NCBI GenBank assembly: GCA_023052935.1
Contig: CM041295.1
Location: 23,315,806 to 23,379,805, forward strand
From: Piezodorus guildinii
Lineage: Eukaryota > Arthropoda > Insecta > Hemiptera > Pentatomidae
Direction of reading: 5' to 3'
DNA length: 64,000 nucleotides
Part shown: in pieces, positions 43,271-54,284 of the stretch
Numbering within the stretch: the first letter of the stretch is position 1
Layout of the letters: every line of letters begins with the position of its first letter
Program-made: the position numbers and the translations under genes
The notes under the pieces: model-generated
Seen by the model: only the letters and a program-made list of their open reading frames with translations
Told to the model about the DNA's origin: nothing
Database searches by the model: none

Positions 43271-43656
43271 AATTGAGACGTTGATTTCCAAAAGGTACTA
43301 GGTATATCCATTCTGGGGAATTTTACAGGAAGCGCGAAAAGCTCTCATTACTATATTATTAAACCAGCTAATTTAATTCTTTTCGCATTAAAACCTAGAG
43401 TTATTTCTTTACCATATTAATAAAACCATATTAATGTTATGAAATGAAATGTTCTGTTATGATTTGGAATGAAACTAAATGTGTGATAAGTATCTTAAGA
43501 AATTTATAAATCAAGTTATTAAAGGACATGAGTGTTCATTAAATATAATCAAATTTAAGATTTAGATATAACTAAATGAGGAGAATATAAATATGTAAAA
43601 ATAACAATTTCGTAAAAAATGTCCTTCAGTACCTTTTGGAAATCAACGTCTCAATT
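43271..43656. mobile_element. AATT-flanked MITE, copy with paralogous empty site
   Basis: 386 bp, AATT at 43271-43274 and 43653-43656. The flanks CTACTATTTCAACAGG / CTAAATTTAACACCTTTAGA are paralogous to an uninterrupted site at about 47091-47133 (CTACTATCTCAACAGG-AACT-CTAAAGTTAATACCTTTAGA). The empty site has one 4-base target and the filled site has two. Confidence 0.88.
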
Positions 43657-44149
43657 CTAAATTTAACACCTTTAGATTGACTTAGACCTTTAGTTTAGGC
43701 TTAAAACAGAAATATAACTCATCCGTATCTAGCACACATTTTTTAAATTGCATTAAAACGCAAACCCTTAAATATCTAAATTCAAGTATAAATAGATTTA
43801 AGCCGTTAAGTTTTAATGTTTGTAATCTTTTATCTAAATAGGAAATGAAATAAATAAAAAAAAATTATTATCCTTGGACTCAAGTCTTTCAGGAATATGA
43901 CCGAATCAGTGTGGTCATAGATTTAAAAATCAAAAGCTAAAACTAAAACAATATATTGATGTTATAAACTATGTATATTTTTTTAAATATTCTTTTTATT
44001 GATTGATATTACAATCTGTCTTAATTAGGACATTTATAATAACGATCAAGTACAACATTCATACAATATTCACAAAACTATAATATAATATACAATAAAG
44101 AATTAATAAAATATTTGCTAAGTCTAGATGCCATTAATACCTACATACA
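43657..44149. other. No recognisable feature
   Basis: AT-rich DNA. Confidence 0.4.
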
Positions 44150-45600
44150 ATATGGTCGGGATGGATACAATCGGTCCATACGAATCCATCCAGAAATTTT
44201 ATAAAATCAGATATTCATGAAATTTGGCGAGATTTATCCTTTCATATAGTTAGGATGTCAAACAAAATTTTAGTATTATATCTTGACTAGTTTTCAATTT
44301 AGTGCCACCCAAACGTTGGCATTTTCATAACCTCGGCGCTACTAGAGAAGCTAACTTACTCAAAGAAGTGAAATTGTATTATCGTTATTTTCCAATCAAA
44401 GAGCATACAAAAATCAGATTATATGAATGGAACTATACTTATTTATGGAATAAATAAATAATTAATCCATGATGCTCCAATTATTATGAGAAAATATCAT
44501 GTACAAAAATATAAAAGTGTAAACCAATAAAAAAAAAATTATTATGAGCCTAAATTTTTTTTTCTAATACCTACCATTATATTTGCAATAATAGAAATGA
44601 TGGGATTTTGCCTTCTTAACATAAAGAAAAATATTTCTTTATAATAAACAAAAATTTGTCTTAAACTATGGGCATTTGAGGAAATAAATAATATAAGCCA
44701 AATGCCGTTATTTAAGCAAAAAATGAATTTTTTCCAGTACTTATGATCATACTGGCTACAAAATATATTAATAAAAATAATGAGAGCCTTCTTAATATTC
44801 TAAAAAATATATATTTCTATCTTGTAGGTAAATATAACGTAAAATGGGATGAGCCAAAAGCAATTGATTTAAGGACAATCATGTTTTTTTAAAGGATTTA
44901 CGATGGTACTAGCTACCATATATAACAAAAAAAAAACATGGGATTTCTATAGCTTAATATTTAAAAAAATATATTTGTTTTTAATGAGCGAAATATTAAA
45001 CTATAGACGTTCATGAAAAAACATATATGATCCAAAAGCAATAAGTTAAACAAAATAATGTATTTTTTTAGTACTTATAATGGTAATAGCTTTAATATAC
45101 AATATTAAAAATCATGGAATATCATTTTTATTATTGCGCCTTATAGCAAATATAATAGTAGGTATTATAAAAAATTTATTATTTCAATTGACGCACCTTA
45201 GATTCATAATATTTTTTTTAAACAATTTGTTTTGCTTTAAACTTATTATATTTTTATAAATGATATTTTTTCATAATTACTAGAGCATCATGGATTAATT
45301 ATTTATTTATTCCATAAATAACCATCGTTCCATTCATATAATCTGAATTGTTCATGCTATTTGATTGAAAAATAATGATAGTACAATTTTATTGCTTTGA
45401 GTAAGCTAGCTTCTCTGGGAGGGCCGAGGTTATGAAAACGCCAAAGTTTGGTTGTCTCTAAATTGAAATCTAGTTAAGATAGAATACTAAAGTTTTGTAT
45501 AACATCTTAACTACAAAAAAAGATACATTGCGCCAAATTTCATGAAAAACTAAAATTCTAAAATTTCTGGATGAATTCGCATGGAATGACCCATCCTTAA
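44150..45600. mobile_element. Long inverted-repeat element, arms about 370 bp
   Basis: The left arm (44150-44520) and right arm (45235-45600) are imperfect reverse complements, for example CGAATCCATCCAGAAATTTT / AAATTTCTGGATGAATTCG and ATTATTTATTTATTCCATAA. The interior (44520-45235) is three degenerate units of about 170-200 bp with the pattern (A)GCCAAAxGCAAT…GTACTTATGATxxTA(C/G)TGGCTA. No ORF. Foldback-type, and unrelated by eye to the one at 8539. Confidence 0.75.
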
Positions 45601-45683
45601 ACATACATCACATTGAGTAGAGAATTCAGCCAGTGCTAGAACTCTAATATACAAGAGGTCCCTAAACCATCTATTGAAAACAA

Positions 45684-45945
45684 TTGCTAATATACAAGAC
45701 TGTACTGAAACCTATCTGGACCTACGGACTTGAACTGTGGGGAACAGCCAAATTTTGGAACATCAAACGCATTCGATCCTTTCAATCCAAAGTCCTCCGA
45801 ACAATAATTAATGCTCCTTATTATGTCACAAACCATACCTTACTCCACGACCTAAAAATTCCATTTATTTTGGACAATATTCCATCGAAATTCTCCAAAT
45901 TCCATCAGAACCTTATCGATCACCCCAATATACACATTTATATAT
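45684..45945 (+). pseudogene. J1 LINE RT C-terminal fragment fused to a K LINE tail
   Basis: LIYKTVLKPIWTYGLELWGT, NIKRIRSFQSKVLRTIINAP, FHQNLIDHPN. It leaves J1 similarity at about 45930 and continues without a gap into K-type sequence. 45600-45655 holds a small reversed J1 3' UTR piece. Confidence 0.75.
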
Positions 45946-46632
45946 CAAAATGGTTATTTCTCGAGTATTTAACTGTCTGGTACGTTTCATCTTTGGGATA
46001 TCCAGGGACACCTCTGTAACCCGATTCTACGAGGAGTTAAAGTGGCTTTACCCATCATACCGCTCTAAGTACTTCCTGGCATCCTTTCTCTTCCAAGTTC
46101 TCCGATCTCAACGTCCATCTTACATCTCTGATATACTTTTATTTAAATCCTCCATCCACTCCCGCAACACTCGTTCACGGTCTTCAGACCTGTATATAAC
46201 GCCTCATCGAACCGCAGCTTTCGACAGATCTTTCCTTATCCGATCCTCGTCCATATGGAATTCTATTCCTTCTTATATCCGTCATTCCAATACTCTCCCT
46301 ACCTTCAAATCCCGTTTATTCAAACACTTCCTGGCTATCCAATTTTCAAATGACCTCAAGTGATTTGCAAATTACAATAAAAATCGGCAGAGAGAAACGA
46401 TTATTTATCACATTTTATTTTATATATTAAAGATTTATGAATTTTATTTTATGCATAATTTATTTTGCAATGTATATATGAAGATATTTTTATTTTTTTA
46501 TTCTTGTCTAATTTGTTTTGTTTGTTTTTCTAAATTATTATAAGCTACCTATGAATTTATAACTATTATTCATTTTCTTTGTCATTCCTGTTGCTTTTTA
46601 TTTATTTATTTTATTATATATATATTATATAT

Positions 46633-46679
<47 letters not shown>

Positions 46680-46790
46680 TTTTACTCCAAGACATTGAAG
46701 CTCTAATTTAATTTGTCTGTAACATTATTCCGAAGGGACTTGTCCCAGAATAAATTAGGACTTTACTATTATTATTATTATTAAAAAATG
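45946..46790 (+). pseudogene. CR1/L2-like LINE tail (type K) with 3' UTR
   Basis: 137 open codons: VRFIFGISRDTSVTRFYEEL, KWLYPSYRSKYFLASFLFQV, SQRPSYISDILLFKSSIHSR, NTRSRSSDLYITPHRTAAFD, WNSIPSYIRHSNTLPTFKSR. The UTR ends CGAAGGGACTTGTCCCAGAA TAAA then (ATT)n. (TA)n expanded at 46616-46671. This is the best preserved K tail; the catalytic RT domain is absent. Confidence 0.75.
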
Positions 46791-47211
46791 TTAGGATAAA
46801 TTAAATAAACAAACTCAGATAATTAACAGCAAAATCATTTACATTACATTAAATTGCTTTTAATGAGTATTTAGTGATGTGTTGATATTTCTTGTAGAAT
46901 CCTGAAGATGGGTAAAATATCCCAAAACGTTGATTAATGTTTTCCATTAAAATAAGATTTTTTTTTTTTTTGAAGAAATATAATATTAGTCAAGTTTTTT
47001 TTTAGCTCAAATAACTGATAATTTTGTTAATTTTGGAAGAGTCCTAACTCCATTCTTGATCGGAACATGCACATTAATGAGTTGATAATTGCTACTATCT
47101 CAACAGGAACTCTAAAGTTAATACCTTTAGAGAGACTTAACAAGTATGACTCTTATATAAGTATCCAGTACTCATTTATTAATTCTATACTGAATTAATT
47201 AATACTGAATT
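46791..47211. repeat. Repeat with hammerhead-like motif (46901-46931) and MITE empty site
   Basis: CCTGAAGATGGGTAAAATAT then CCCAAAACGTTG is a degenerate hammerhead-like box-stem-box. 46787-46830 (AAAATGTTAGGATAAATTAA…) recurs at 50943-50990. The uninterrupted paralogue of the 43271 MITE site lies at 47091-47133. Confidence 0.5.
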
Positions 47212-47583
47212 AATATACTGAATGAAACAGCAAGACAGGCAAGAACTAGAAGAGAACCCTCAAAATTAATCGATGCCAATGTATCATTTGCCCACTTACT
47301 TGAAGGTGGGAACCAATGTAGTGAAGCCGAGGCCCTGCCGGAACTACAAAATGTACCTCAATATCCTCAATCCATTCCACAAATAACTCTTCCTCAAAAC
47401 GTAATCATTCCTAAAAATCCTCATCCACAACAAATCTCACATATCCCCCCTCCTTCAAACGCCACAGACCTTACCAGTTTGATGACATCCTTTATCTCCG
47501 AAATTAAATCCCTTATTATGCCCCTAATATCACTCCTTACGAATCTCGTAACAAATCTCATTCCTGCCTTAAAAAAACCATAA
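47212..47583 (+). pseudogene. J1 LINE ORF1 C-terminal part
   Basis: An open frame without its start: ETARQARTRREPSKLIDANV, SFAHLLEGGNQCSEAEALPE, then a proline-rich segment (PQYPQSIPQITLPQNVIIPK) and a hydrophobic C terminus (LISLLTNLVTNLIPALKKP). The TAA stop (47581-47583) is directly followed by the ATG of ORF2. The position before the endonuclease ORF identifies it as the gag-like ORF1 end; no CCHC knuckles are visible in the retained part. 5'-truncated near 47215. Confidence 0.7.
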
Positions 47584-48180
47584 ATGACCTCACCTAATTC
47601 CTTATCCATTCTCCTTTGGAATGCAAATGGTGTTAGAACTTACACGGACGAACTTACAGCCGTACTGCAAGACAAAAACATTGATGTTGCACTCATTACT
47701 GAAACTAGACTAACCACTAAACAGTACTTTAAAATACCAGGATACACGACATATCGGACAGACCATCTAGACGGCAAAGCCCATGCCGGTACTGCTGTCA
47801 TAGTCCGCCGATCCCTCACCCATCACTTACACACAATTTCCGCCCACGATTACCTACAAGCAACTTCCATCGTAATCAAAACCTTTTCCTTTCCGCTTAT
47901 CATCGCATCAGCATACTGCCCTCCTAAACATCCCATATCCTCTGCCCAATTTGGATCCTTCCTGAACTCCTTGGGCAATCACTTCATTTTGGGTGCAGAC
48001 TTAAACGCTGAGAATCAACAGTGGGGTTCTAGAACAACCAATTCTCGTGGACGGACGTTGCAGTCTGCACTCAACTCCCGACGCTTTCATCTCCTACTTC
48101 CCGATTCTCCTACCTACTGGCCAACAGATCCTAACTGTAATCCTGACATCCTCGACTTTTCATCCACAGCGGATTAGGCT
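47584..48180 (+). pseudogene. J1 LINE ORF2, AP endonuclease domain
   Basis: Starts at ATG 47584, immediately after the ORF1 stop. APE-type endonuclease: LLWNANGV (N of the metal site), VALITETRL (catalytic Glu), IVIRR-like strand, SAYCPP, FILGADLNAEN (D-x-N), then SSDHSPL (catalytic His) in the next frame. A 1-nt frameshift near 48160 breaks the ORF just before the SDH motif. The domain nicks target DNA to prime reverse transcription. About 198 residues before the break, close to the expected domain length. Confidence 0.88.
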
Positions 48181-49945
48181 CTCTGAATTTTTCCATAGCT
48201 CGCCTTGATGAACTATCCTCTGATCATAGTCCATTGATCCTAAATGTATCCATAACACCTATTCCTAAACCTATCCCACCGTCATTCATTAGAGGCCCTG
48301 TCAACTGGAACCTCTTCCGCGAAATCCTCACTAATGATATTGACCTCAGAGTGATTCTCAAAACCCCAAATGACCTTGACGACGCCGTATATTCCTTTAC
48401 AACCTCGATTCAACAAGCCGCCTGGACTGCCTCCGTTCCCAAGCACTCCCAAATAAATCCTAACAAAAACCATTTACCACAACACCTCCTAGACCTAATC
48501 CACACCAAACGCCGAGCCAGAACATCATGGCAACGCACCCGTCACCCAGCAGATCGCCACTCCTATAACTTTTATTGTAGACAATTTAATCGGGAGTTGG
48601 CGATCTTCCGTTCCCAATCCTACAATTCCTACCTCTCCTCTCTCTCGACTCGTGACAATTCCTTGTGGGTTGTCACGAAGAGAATTCTAAAATCCCCCCT
48701 GATATCCCATCCTCTCCGGCGTAGTGATAATTCCTGGGCTGCTTCTGACAAAGATAGGGCCCAGGAATTTGCACTACACCTTTCCAAGGTATTCACTCCT
48801 CATTCTGATCTCATTCCAACCCATACCGCAATAGTTGAAGAGTTCCTTACGTCACCGATACCAATTTCCTTACCACCTAAAGCAATCAATCCCTCTGAGG
48901 TCAAATATCTTCTTCAAAAGCTTCCTCTCCGTAAATCCCCTGGATATGATCTCCTTACTCCTCAAATCCTAAGACAACTTCCACCTAAAGCCATTACATT
49001 CCTTACATATATCTATAACTGTATCCTACACACTACCTATTTCCCTCTGTTGTGGAAACACTCGACGATCATCCTTTTCCTAAAACCAGGCAAACCATCC
49101 AACTGTACGTCATCCTACAGACCTATTAGCCTTCTTCCGATCCTCTCCAAAATCTTCGAAAAACTCCTATTAAAACGAATCCTAGCCAAATTTCACAATT
49201 TTCCTTCACACCAGTTTGGATTCCGTCCTCAACATTCTACGGTTCAGCAAGGACTCCGAGTTGTAGACCACATTTCCTCCGCCCTTGAGTGCAAGGAGTA
49301 TTGTTCGGGTGCCTTTCTGGACATAGCTCAAGCTTTTGACCGGGTGTGACACCCGGGACTGCTCTTTAAGCTCAAAACCCACTTACCTCAATCCTTATAC
49401 CTAATCCTCCGATCCTATTTATCCAACCGCTCCTTCCGAGTTCGCTGTGGTTCCGAATTTTCCAAACATTATACTGTTGAGGCCGGTGTTCCTCAAGGCA
49501 GCGTCTTAGGACCCGTCCTCTACATCCTTTTCACCGCCGATATCCCTACCGATCCCAATACCTTTCTGGCAACATTTGCTGATGACACAGCCATTTTATC
49601 ATCCGATTCCGATCCTAAAGTAGCATCGCTAAATCTCCAAAGGCACCTTTCCCTTGTCGAAGACTGGTGTAAGGCTTGGCGAATTAAGGTGAACGAAAGC
49701 AAATGCACACACGTCACTTTCACCCTTCGACGTAAATCCTGTCCAACAGTTAAATTCAATTCCATACCACTTCCTTCCTCAGACACAGTCCGGTACCTTG
49801 GCTTTTTACTAGACAAAAGACTGACGTGGAACCCACATACAAGACTTAAAAGGATAGAACTCAACCGCAGATTCGGCCGGTTATACAAACTACTAAACAG
49901 AAAATCTCATCTTACAGTCGACAACAAATTACTAATATATAAGTA
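48181..49945 (+). pseudogene. J1 LINE ORF2, reverse transcriptase domain
   Basis: Continues in a shifted frame: KSPGYDLLTPQILRQLPPKA, YRPISLLPILSKIFEKLLLK, HQFGFRPQHSTVQQGLRVVD, SGAFLDIAQAFDRV (motif A), then a TGA at 49347-49349 replacing the Trp codon of DRVWHPG. Beyond the stop the same frame holds AGVPQGSVLGPVLYILFTAD (motif B), FADDTAIL (catalytic YADD box intact), VTFTLRRKSCP and YLGFLLDKRLTWNPHTRLKR. A second frameshift falls near 49945. The best preserved RT in the window, Jockey-like by these motifs. Three lesions make it inactive. Confidence 0.9.
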
Positions 49946-50720
49946 CTGAAACCTATATGGACCTACGGACTTGAACTATGGGGGACAACTAAACATTCTA
50001 ACATCAAACGTATCCAATCCTTCCAATCCAAAGTCCTCCGAACAATAGTTAATGCTCCTTATTACGTTACCAACTGTACCCTACACCATGACCTTAATAT
50101 TCCATTTATTTTAGACCTGGTACCATCTAAATTCTCCAAATTCCATCAGAACCTTCTTCATCATCCTAATTCTCTTGCTCAATCGCTTTCCAGCTCCACC
50201 CATCCCTACAATCCTCCTCGAAGATTGAAACGTCAGTGGCCCCGCGACGTTTTGTAAACATTTATCTGGAGTTCTGACACTGGTCAGATCCTCCACTCAT
50301 GTACTGTATGTTTGTGGCTATTCCGCCCTAGCTCGGCCTCCACTGGCTTACACCAGTGAAGCGCTGAGTGAGAGGCGCAGGGATCTCTTGGATTCGGCTT
50401 CTCCTCCCACTTGTGGAGGGAGCAGCCGATTCTGGGGTCCCTTTAGCAGATTGTATATATTGTATATAGTTAAGTTTGCTTGTATGATTTTTATTTATTT
50501 CCCAACTTGTATTTATCTCTACTACAGGTTGTTGTTTTTTTTATTAGTTGTTATTTTCTTGTATATATTTGAATTTATTTATTTCCGATTTTATGCAATT
50601 TGACTTGATCATTATTTTCTGTACATATTGTATGAATGTTTACTACATCACTATTACTACTGTTCATTATGTAACAAATTGTAATATTTCTCAATAAAAA
50701 AAAAAAAAAAAAAAAAAAAA
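49946..50720 (+). mobile_element. J1 LINE ORF2 C terminus, 3' UTR and poly(A)
   Basis: WTYGLELWGTTKHSNIKRIQ, VNAPYYVTNCTLHHDLNIPF, PPRRLKRQWPRDVL then stop at about 50258. A UTR of about 440 bp contains a GC-richer stretch (50280-50440) and ends at A24 (50697-50720). The UTR reappears reversed at 51640-51985 and forward at 27870-28313, which defines the element's 3' end. Confidence 0.88.
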
Positions 50721-50730
50721 TCTTTTATCT

Positions 50731-50942
50731 ATGAAACCTAGATGGACCTACAGACTTGAACTGTAGGGAACAGCCAAATTTTGGAACATAAAACGTATTC
50801 GATCCTTTCAATCCAAAGTCCTCCGAACAATAGTTAATGCACCTTATTATGTCACCAACCATACCTTACACCACGACCTAAATATTCCATTTATTTTGGA
50901 CATTATTCCATCAAAATTCTCCGAATTTCATCAGAACCTTAT
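50731..50942 (+). mobile_element. J1 LINE internal fragment directly after the poly(A)
   Basis: WTYxLEL…GTAKFWNIKRIRSF-type sequence to FHQNLI, close to 45700-45926. It ends abruptly at CAGAACCTTATC, then continues with AAAATGTTAGGATAAGC, the sequence also found after the K LINE at 46787. Confidence 0.75.
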
Positions 50943-50990
50943 CAAAATGTTAGGATAAGCTAAATAAACAAAATATAGATAATTCACTAG

Positions 50991-51480
50991 AAATAATCAA
51001 AATAAAACAAATTTTGGTATTGCTTGGATGCACACTTTAAGGTTAATGTCTGTTTAGTGGGAGAAGGAGGTGGTTAAAAAGGATTTAAAGATGGAAGCAT
51101 TTTGTGTATGACGGATCTCAGGAGGGACATAATTCCATTCAGTATGTGCTCTTCATATTTGATTTGCTGATAGAATTAATACAAGATTTTGATACGGCGC
51201 CGACTAGAAGGTAGGTGATGAAAAATGGGTCACCTCTAAACCTCTATAAAATGATAAGAAAAAACTACTGGCCGACTTATCCCCAGAACCTCCTAGGGTT
51301 TAGTCACACGCCAATAGTTTCCAAGCTTGTCTTCAATAAAACTACCAAAAAATAAGGTTAGCCGGCAAAACATTTTAAAAACTCTGATGAGGTCAACACA
51401 GAACATTCGCTCACTTCTTGAAATCAAGTTTTAAATAAACCTTAAGATAAAAAAATACAAAAGAATTATTTTGCTATAAA
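50991..51480. repeat. Unamplified relative of the 57-bp tandem array
   Basis: 51325-51365 (GTCTTCAATAAAACTACCAAAAAATAAGGTTAGCC) corresponds to a single unit of the 53831-54284 array. 51370-51450 corresponds to the array's 3' flank (CTCTGATGAGGTCAACACAG / CTGATGCGCTCAACACAG). 50991-51320 has nothing recognised. Confidence 0.65.
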
Positions 51481-51639
51481 GGAGCCATTCGTTTTATTCA
51501 ATAGTATATTACAATATAAATTATTATCCTCAACAATTACTCAAGTTTATTCCCTTTTTGCCTCTCTGCATAATTATCTTCTATAACTCGTTATTTTATA
51601 GATAACAATTTTTATAAAATATTTAGCTTTCCAGCGTGT

Positions 51640-51985
51640 GTATTTTTATCTTTTAAATATTTATTTATTGAGATATATTACAATTTGTTTCATAATGAAC
51701 AATAGTAATAGTGATATGAGACCACATTCATATATATAAATATAGAAAATAATCATTAAATCAAATTACATATAAAAGAAAATAAATAAATTCATATATA
51801 TACAATAAAATAATAATAAAACAAATCAAAACAACAACCTATAATTGAGATAAGTATAGTTTTTTTTTTTAATTTTCAGTTGGTGAATAAATAAACATCA
51901 TACAAACAACGATAACTATATACAACTGCACCAGGGACCCCAGACCGGGCTTTTCCCTCTACTTGTGGAGGAAAAAAACGGAGCA
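51640..51985 (-). mobile_element. J1 LINE 3' UTR (minus)
   Basis: The reverse complement matches 50400-50690 (TTTGTTACATAATGAACAGT-like and CCACTTGTGGAGG segments). CAGCGTGTGTATT / CAGCGTGTATT flank it and look like an imperfect target duplication. Confidence 0.7.
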
Positions 51986-51999
51986 GCGTGTATTAACGG

Positions 52000-52250
52000 T
52001 GAAAATAACACCAACTGCTATTTTAAACCGAGCCGTTTTAATTTTTTTTAAATTTTCTCAAAAAAGACTGACCATTTTGATTAAACTCGCAATATTGAGG
52101 TGTCATATAATGGGGTTTAATATCACGTTGGTTTCATTATAATAGTCAGGCTGTGCTTGAATACCGTTTTTGTTTTTCTTTTCTTCATTTAGAGTATCTT
52201 AAGTTTTGCAGACTCGAAAAATTAACCATTTGACCTTATTAGCATGGGTA
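52000..52250 (-). repeat. Family E-related piece (minus)
   Basis: Contains AATAGTCAGGCTGTGCTTGA and TATCTTAAGTTTTGCAGACT, shared with 53520-53600. It forms a diverged E subtype. Confidence 0.55.
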
Positions 52251-52251
52251 C

Positions 52252-53175
52252 AAAATCTGTTGCGGACAACACACGACTTTCACTTACCGCCGTTGTTGAA
52301 ATCGATTAAATAATTTTCTAATACAGTTAAAGATAAAAATGAGTGAAACTAAAAAAAGAATTAATTAAATTAAATTCCTTTTGAAACGTGTATTTTATTA
52401 AAAAATCTATTATATTATTATCTGAAATAATAATCAGTTAGTTTTATCGGATTTACTTCACTCTTTATTAACTTTTACAAGCTTGTGTATAAGATAATAT
52501 TTTTTCTAAAATATATAGCTTTCCAACAGTATATTACACATCTGTATTACTGTTCTTATGTTCAAAAACGAAAACTTGCATTAAAAAGTTTTGTTTTGCA
52601 GTTTTCTCCTGTAGTTAGAGATCGAATCCATTCAACTTATATATTTACCTATTTTTCATCGTTAATAACAAGATTACATTGTTATTTTTATAGTATCTAC
52701 AAAATTAAAGGTACTTTAGAAGAAGGAAATTTAAAATATCGGCATTTAAGCCCAGTTAGACTATTTCAATCAGGATGAAACCTACATGGTATTAAATCCC
52801 ACCACATTTACATCGATATAGGGAGTTTAATGAAAATCGTTAGAGCTGTATTTGAGGAAATCGTAAAAAGGTGCAAAATGCATGGCATGAAGTACATCTT
52901 CCCGTCAGCTGAATTTGATGAAAAAGTTTCTGTAACATCGCGGGCGTATAGTTGCCTTAAATATGAAATTTCAGTTTCATAGGACTTTTCTTAGAAAGTT
53001 ACCAAGTTACCCGGGAGTTACCACACACACACCCACACGCAGACAAACACACAGACCTTTTTTCGGGACTTGGTTATTTGGACTCTAGGGGGCCCTAAAA
53101 CGCGTATTTCCGTTGAAAACTGGAATTCGAAAGTTTTCACGATCGCAATACTTTCCCTTACTATATATTTCATAT
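52252..53175 (+). repeat. Family E repeat, complete copy
   Basis: From AAAATCTGTTGCGGACAACA to CTTTCCCTTACTATATATTTC with all landmarks. An (AC)-rich stretch lies at 53020-53055. Confidence 0.82.
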
Positions 53176-53830
53176 TCATAAAAGGGATAAATATAATTTG
53201 ACCGAATTCGATAACCAACTAAAGGAGAAAGCCAAAAAAAATTGGTAGGTGAGTTTTCGAACAAAAGAACAGTAATAAAGACGTATAACATACTGTTGGA
53301 AAGCTAAATACTTGATAACAAAATTTATCTTATATACTAATTGGGTTAAAAGTGAATTATTGGTTAAAATAATAATAATTTAAAAATATAGTTCTGAACG
53401 CGAAGAGACTGTACCGTACCACATTGACTTCAATAAATCAATAAAAAATCAAAAGAATTATTTAGCTACTATATGAAAGTATTCAATGTATTCTAAGAAT
53501 GTTCGTTTCATTCTAATTGAAATAGTCAGGCTGTGCTTGAATACCGTTTTTCTTTTCTTCCTAAAGTATCTTAAGTTTTGCAGATTCCAAAAATTAACCA
53601 TTTGATCTTATTAGCATAGGTAAAAAAAAAAGGAAATATAATTTGAGCAAATTCGATAACCAATTAAAGGAGAAACCCAAAAAATGTTTCGAATATAAGA
53701 ACAGTAATAAAGATGTAGAAGATACTGTTGGAAAGCTAAATACTTGATGACAAAAGTGAATTACGGGTTAAAAGTGAATTATCGGTAAAAATAATAATAA
53801 TTTAAAGATATAGTCCTGAAGGCGAAAGGA
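53176..53830 (-). repeat. Two diverged family E pieces (minus)
   Basis: 53181-53320 and 53505-53760 both contain the reversed landmarks (ATTCGATAACCAAxTAAAGG, ATACTGTTGGAAAGCTAAAT). The array flank sequence ATAGTxCTGAAxGCGAA occurs twice, at 53390 and 53810. Confidence 0.6.
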
Positions 53831-54284
53831 CTGTAGCACATTGTCTTCAATAAATCTATCAAAAAATAAGGTTAACCCGGGAAAGGACTGTAGCACATTG
53901 TCTTCAATAAACCTATCAAAAAATAAGGTTAACCCGGGAAAGGACCGTACCACATTGTCTTCAATAAACCTATCAAAAAATAAGGTTAACCCGGGAAAGG
54001 ACCGTACCACATTGTCTTCAATAAACCTATCAAAAAATAAGGTTAACCCGGGAAAGGACTGTACCACATTGTCTTCAATAAACCTATCAAAAAATAAGGT
54101 TAACCCGGGAAAGGACTGTACCACATTGTCTTCAATAAACCTATCAAAAAATAAGGTTAACCCGGGAAAGGACTGTACCGCATTGTCTTCAATAAACCTA
54201 TCAAAAAATAAGGTTAACCCGGGAAAGGACTGTAGCACATTGTTTTCAATAAACCTATCAAAAAATAAGGTTAACCCGGGAAAA
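53831..54284. repeat. Tandem array of a 57-bp unit, 8 copies
   Basis: Unit starts at 53831, 53888, 53945, 54002, 54059, 54116, 54173 and 54230. Each unit runs CTGTAGCACATTGTCTTCAA, then TAAACCTATC and AATAAGGTTAACCCGGGAAA. Units differ at only a few positions (AGC/ACC, GAC/GAA). Because 57 is divisible by three, both strands stay open and would read 19-residue repeats (SSINLSKNKVNPGKD… or SFPGLTLFFDRFIEDN…). This is a satellite property, not evidence of a protein. Confidence 0.95.

Noticed and set aside
47584..50258. Functional LINE ORF2
   Set aside because: Frameshifts near 48160 and 49945 and a TGA at 49347 break it; annotated as a pseudogene.
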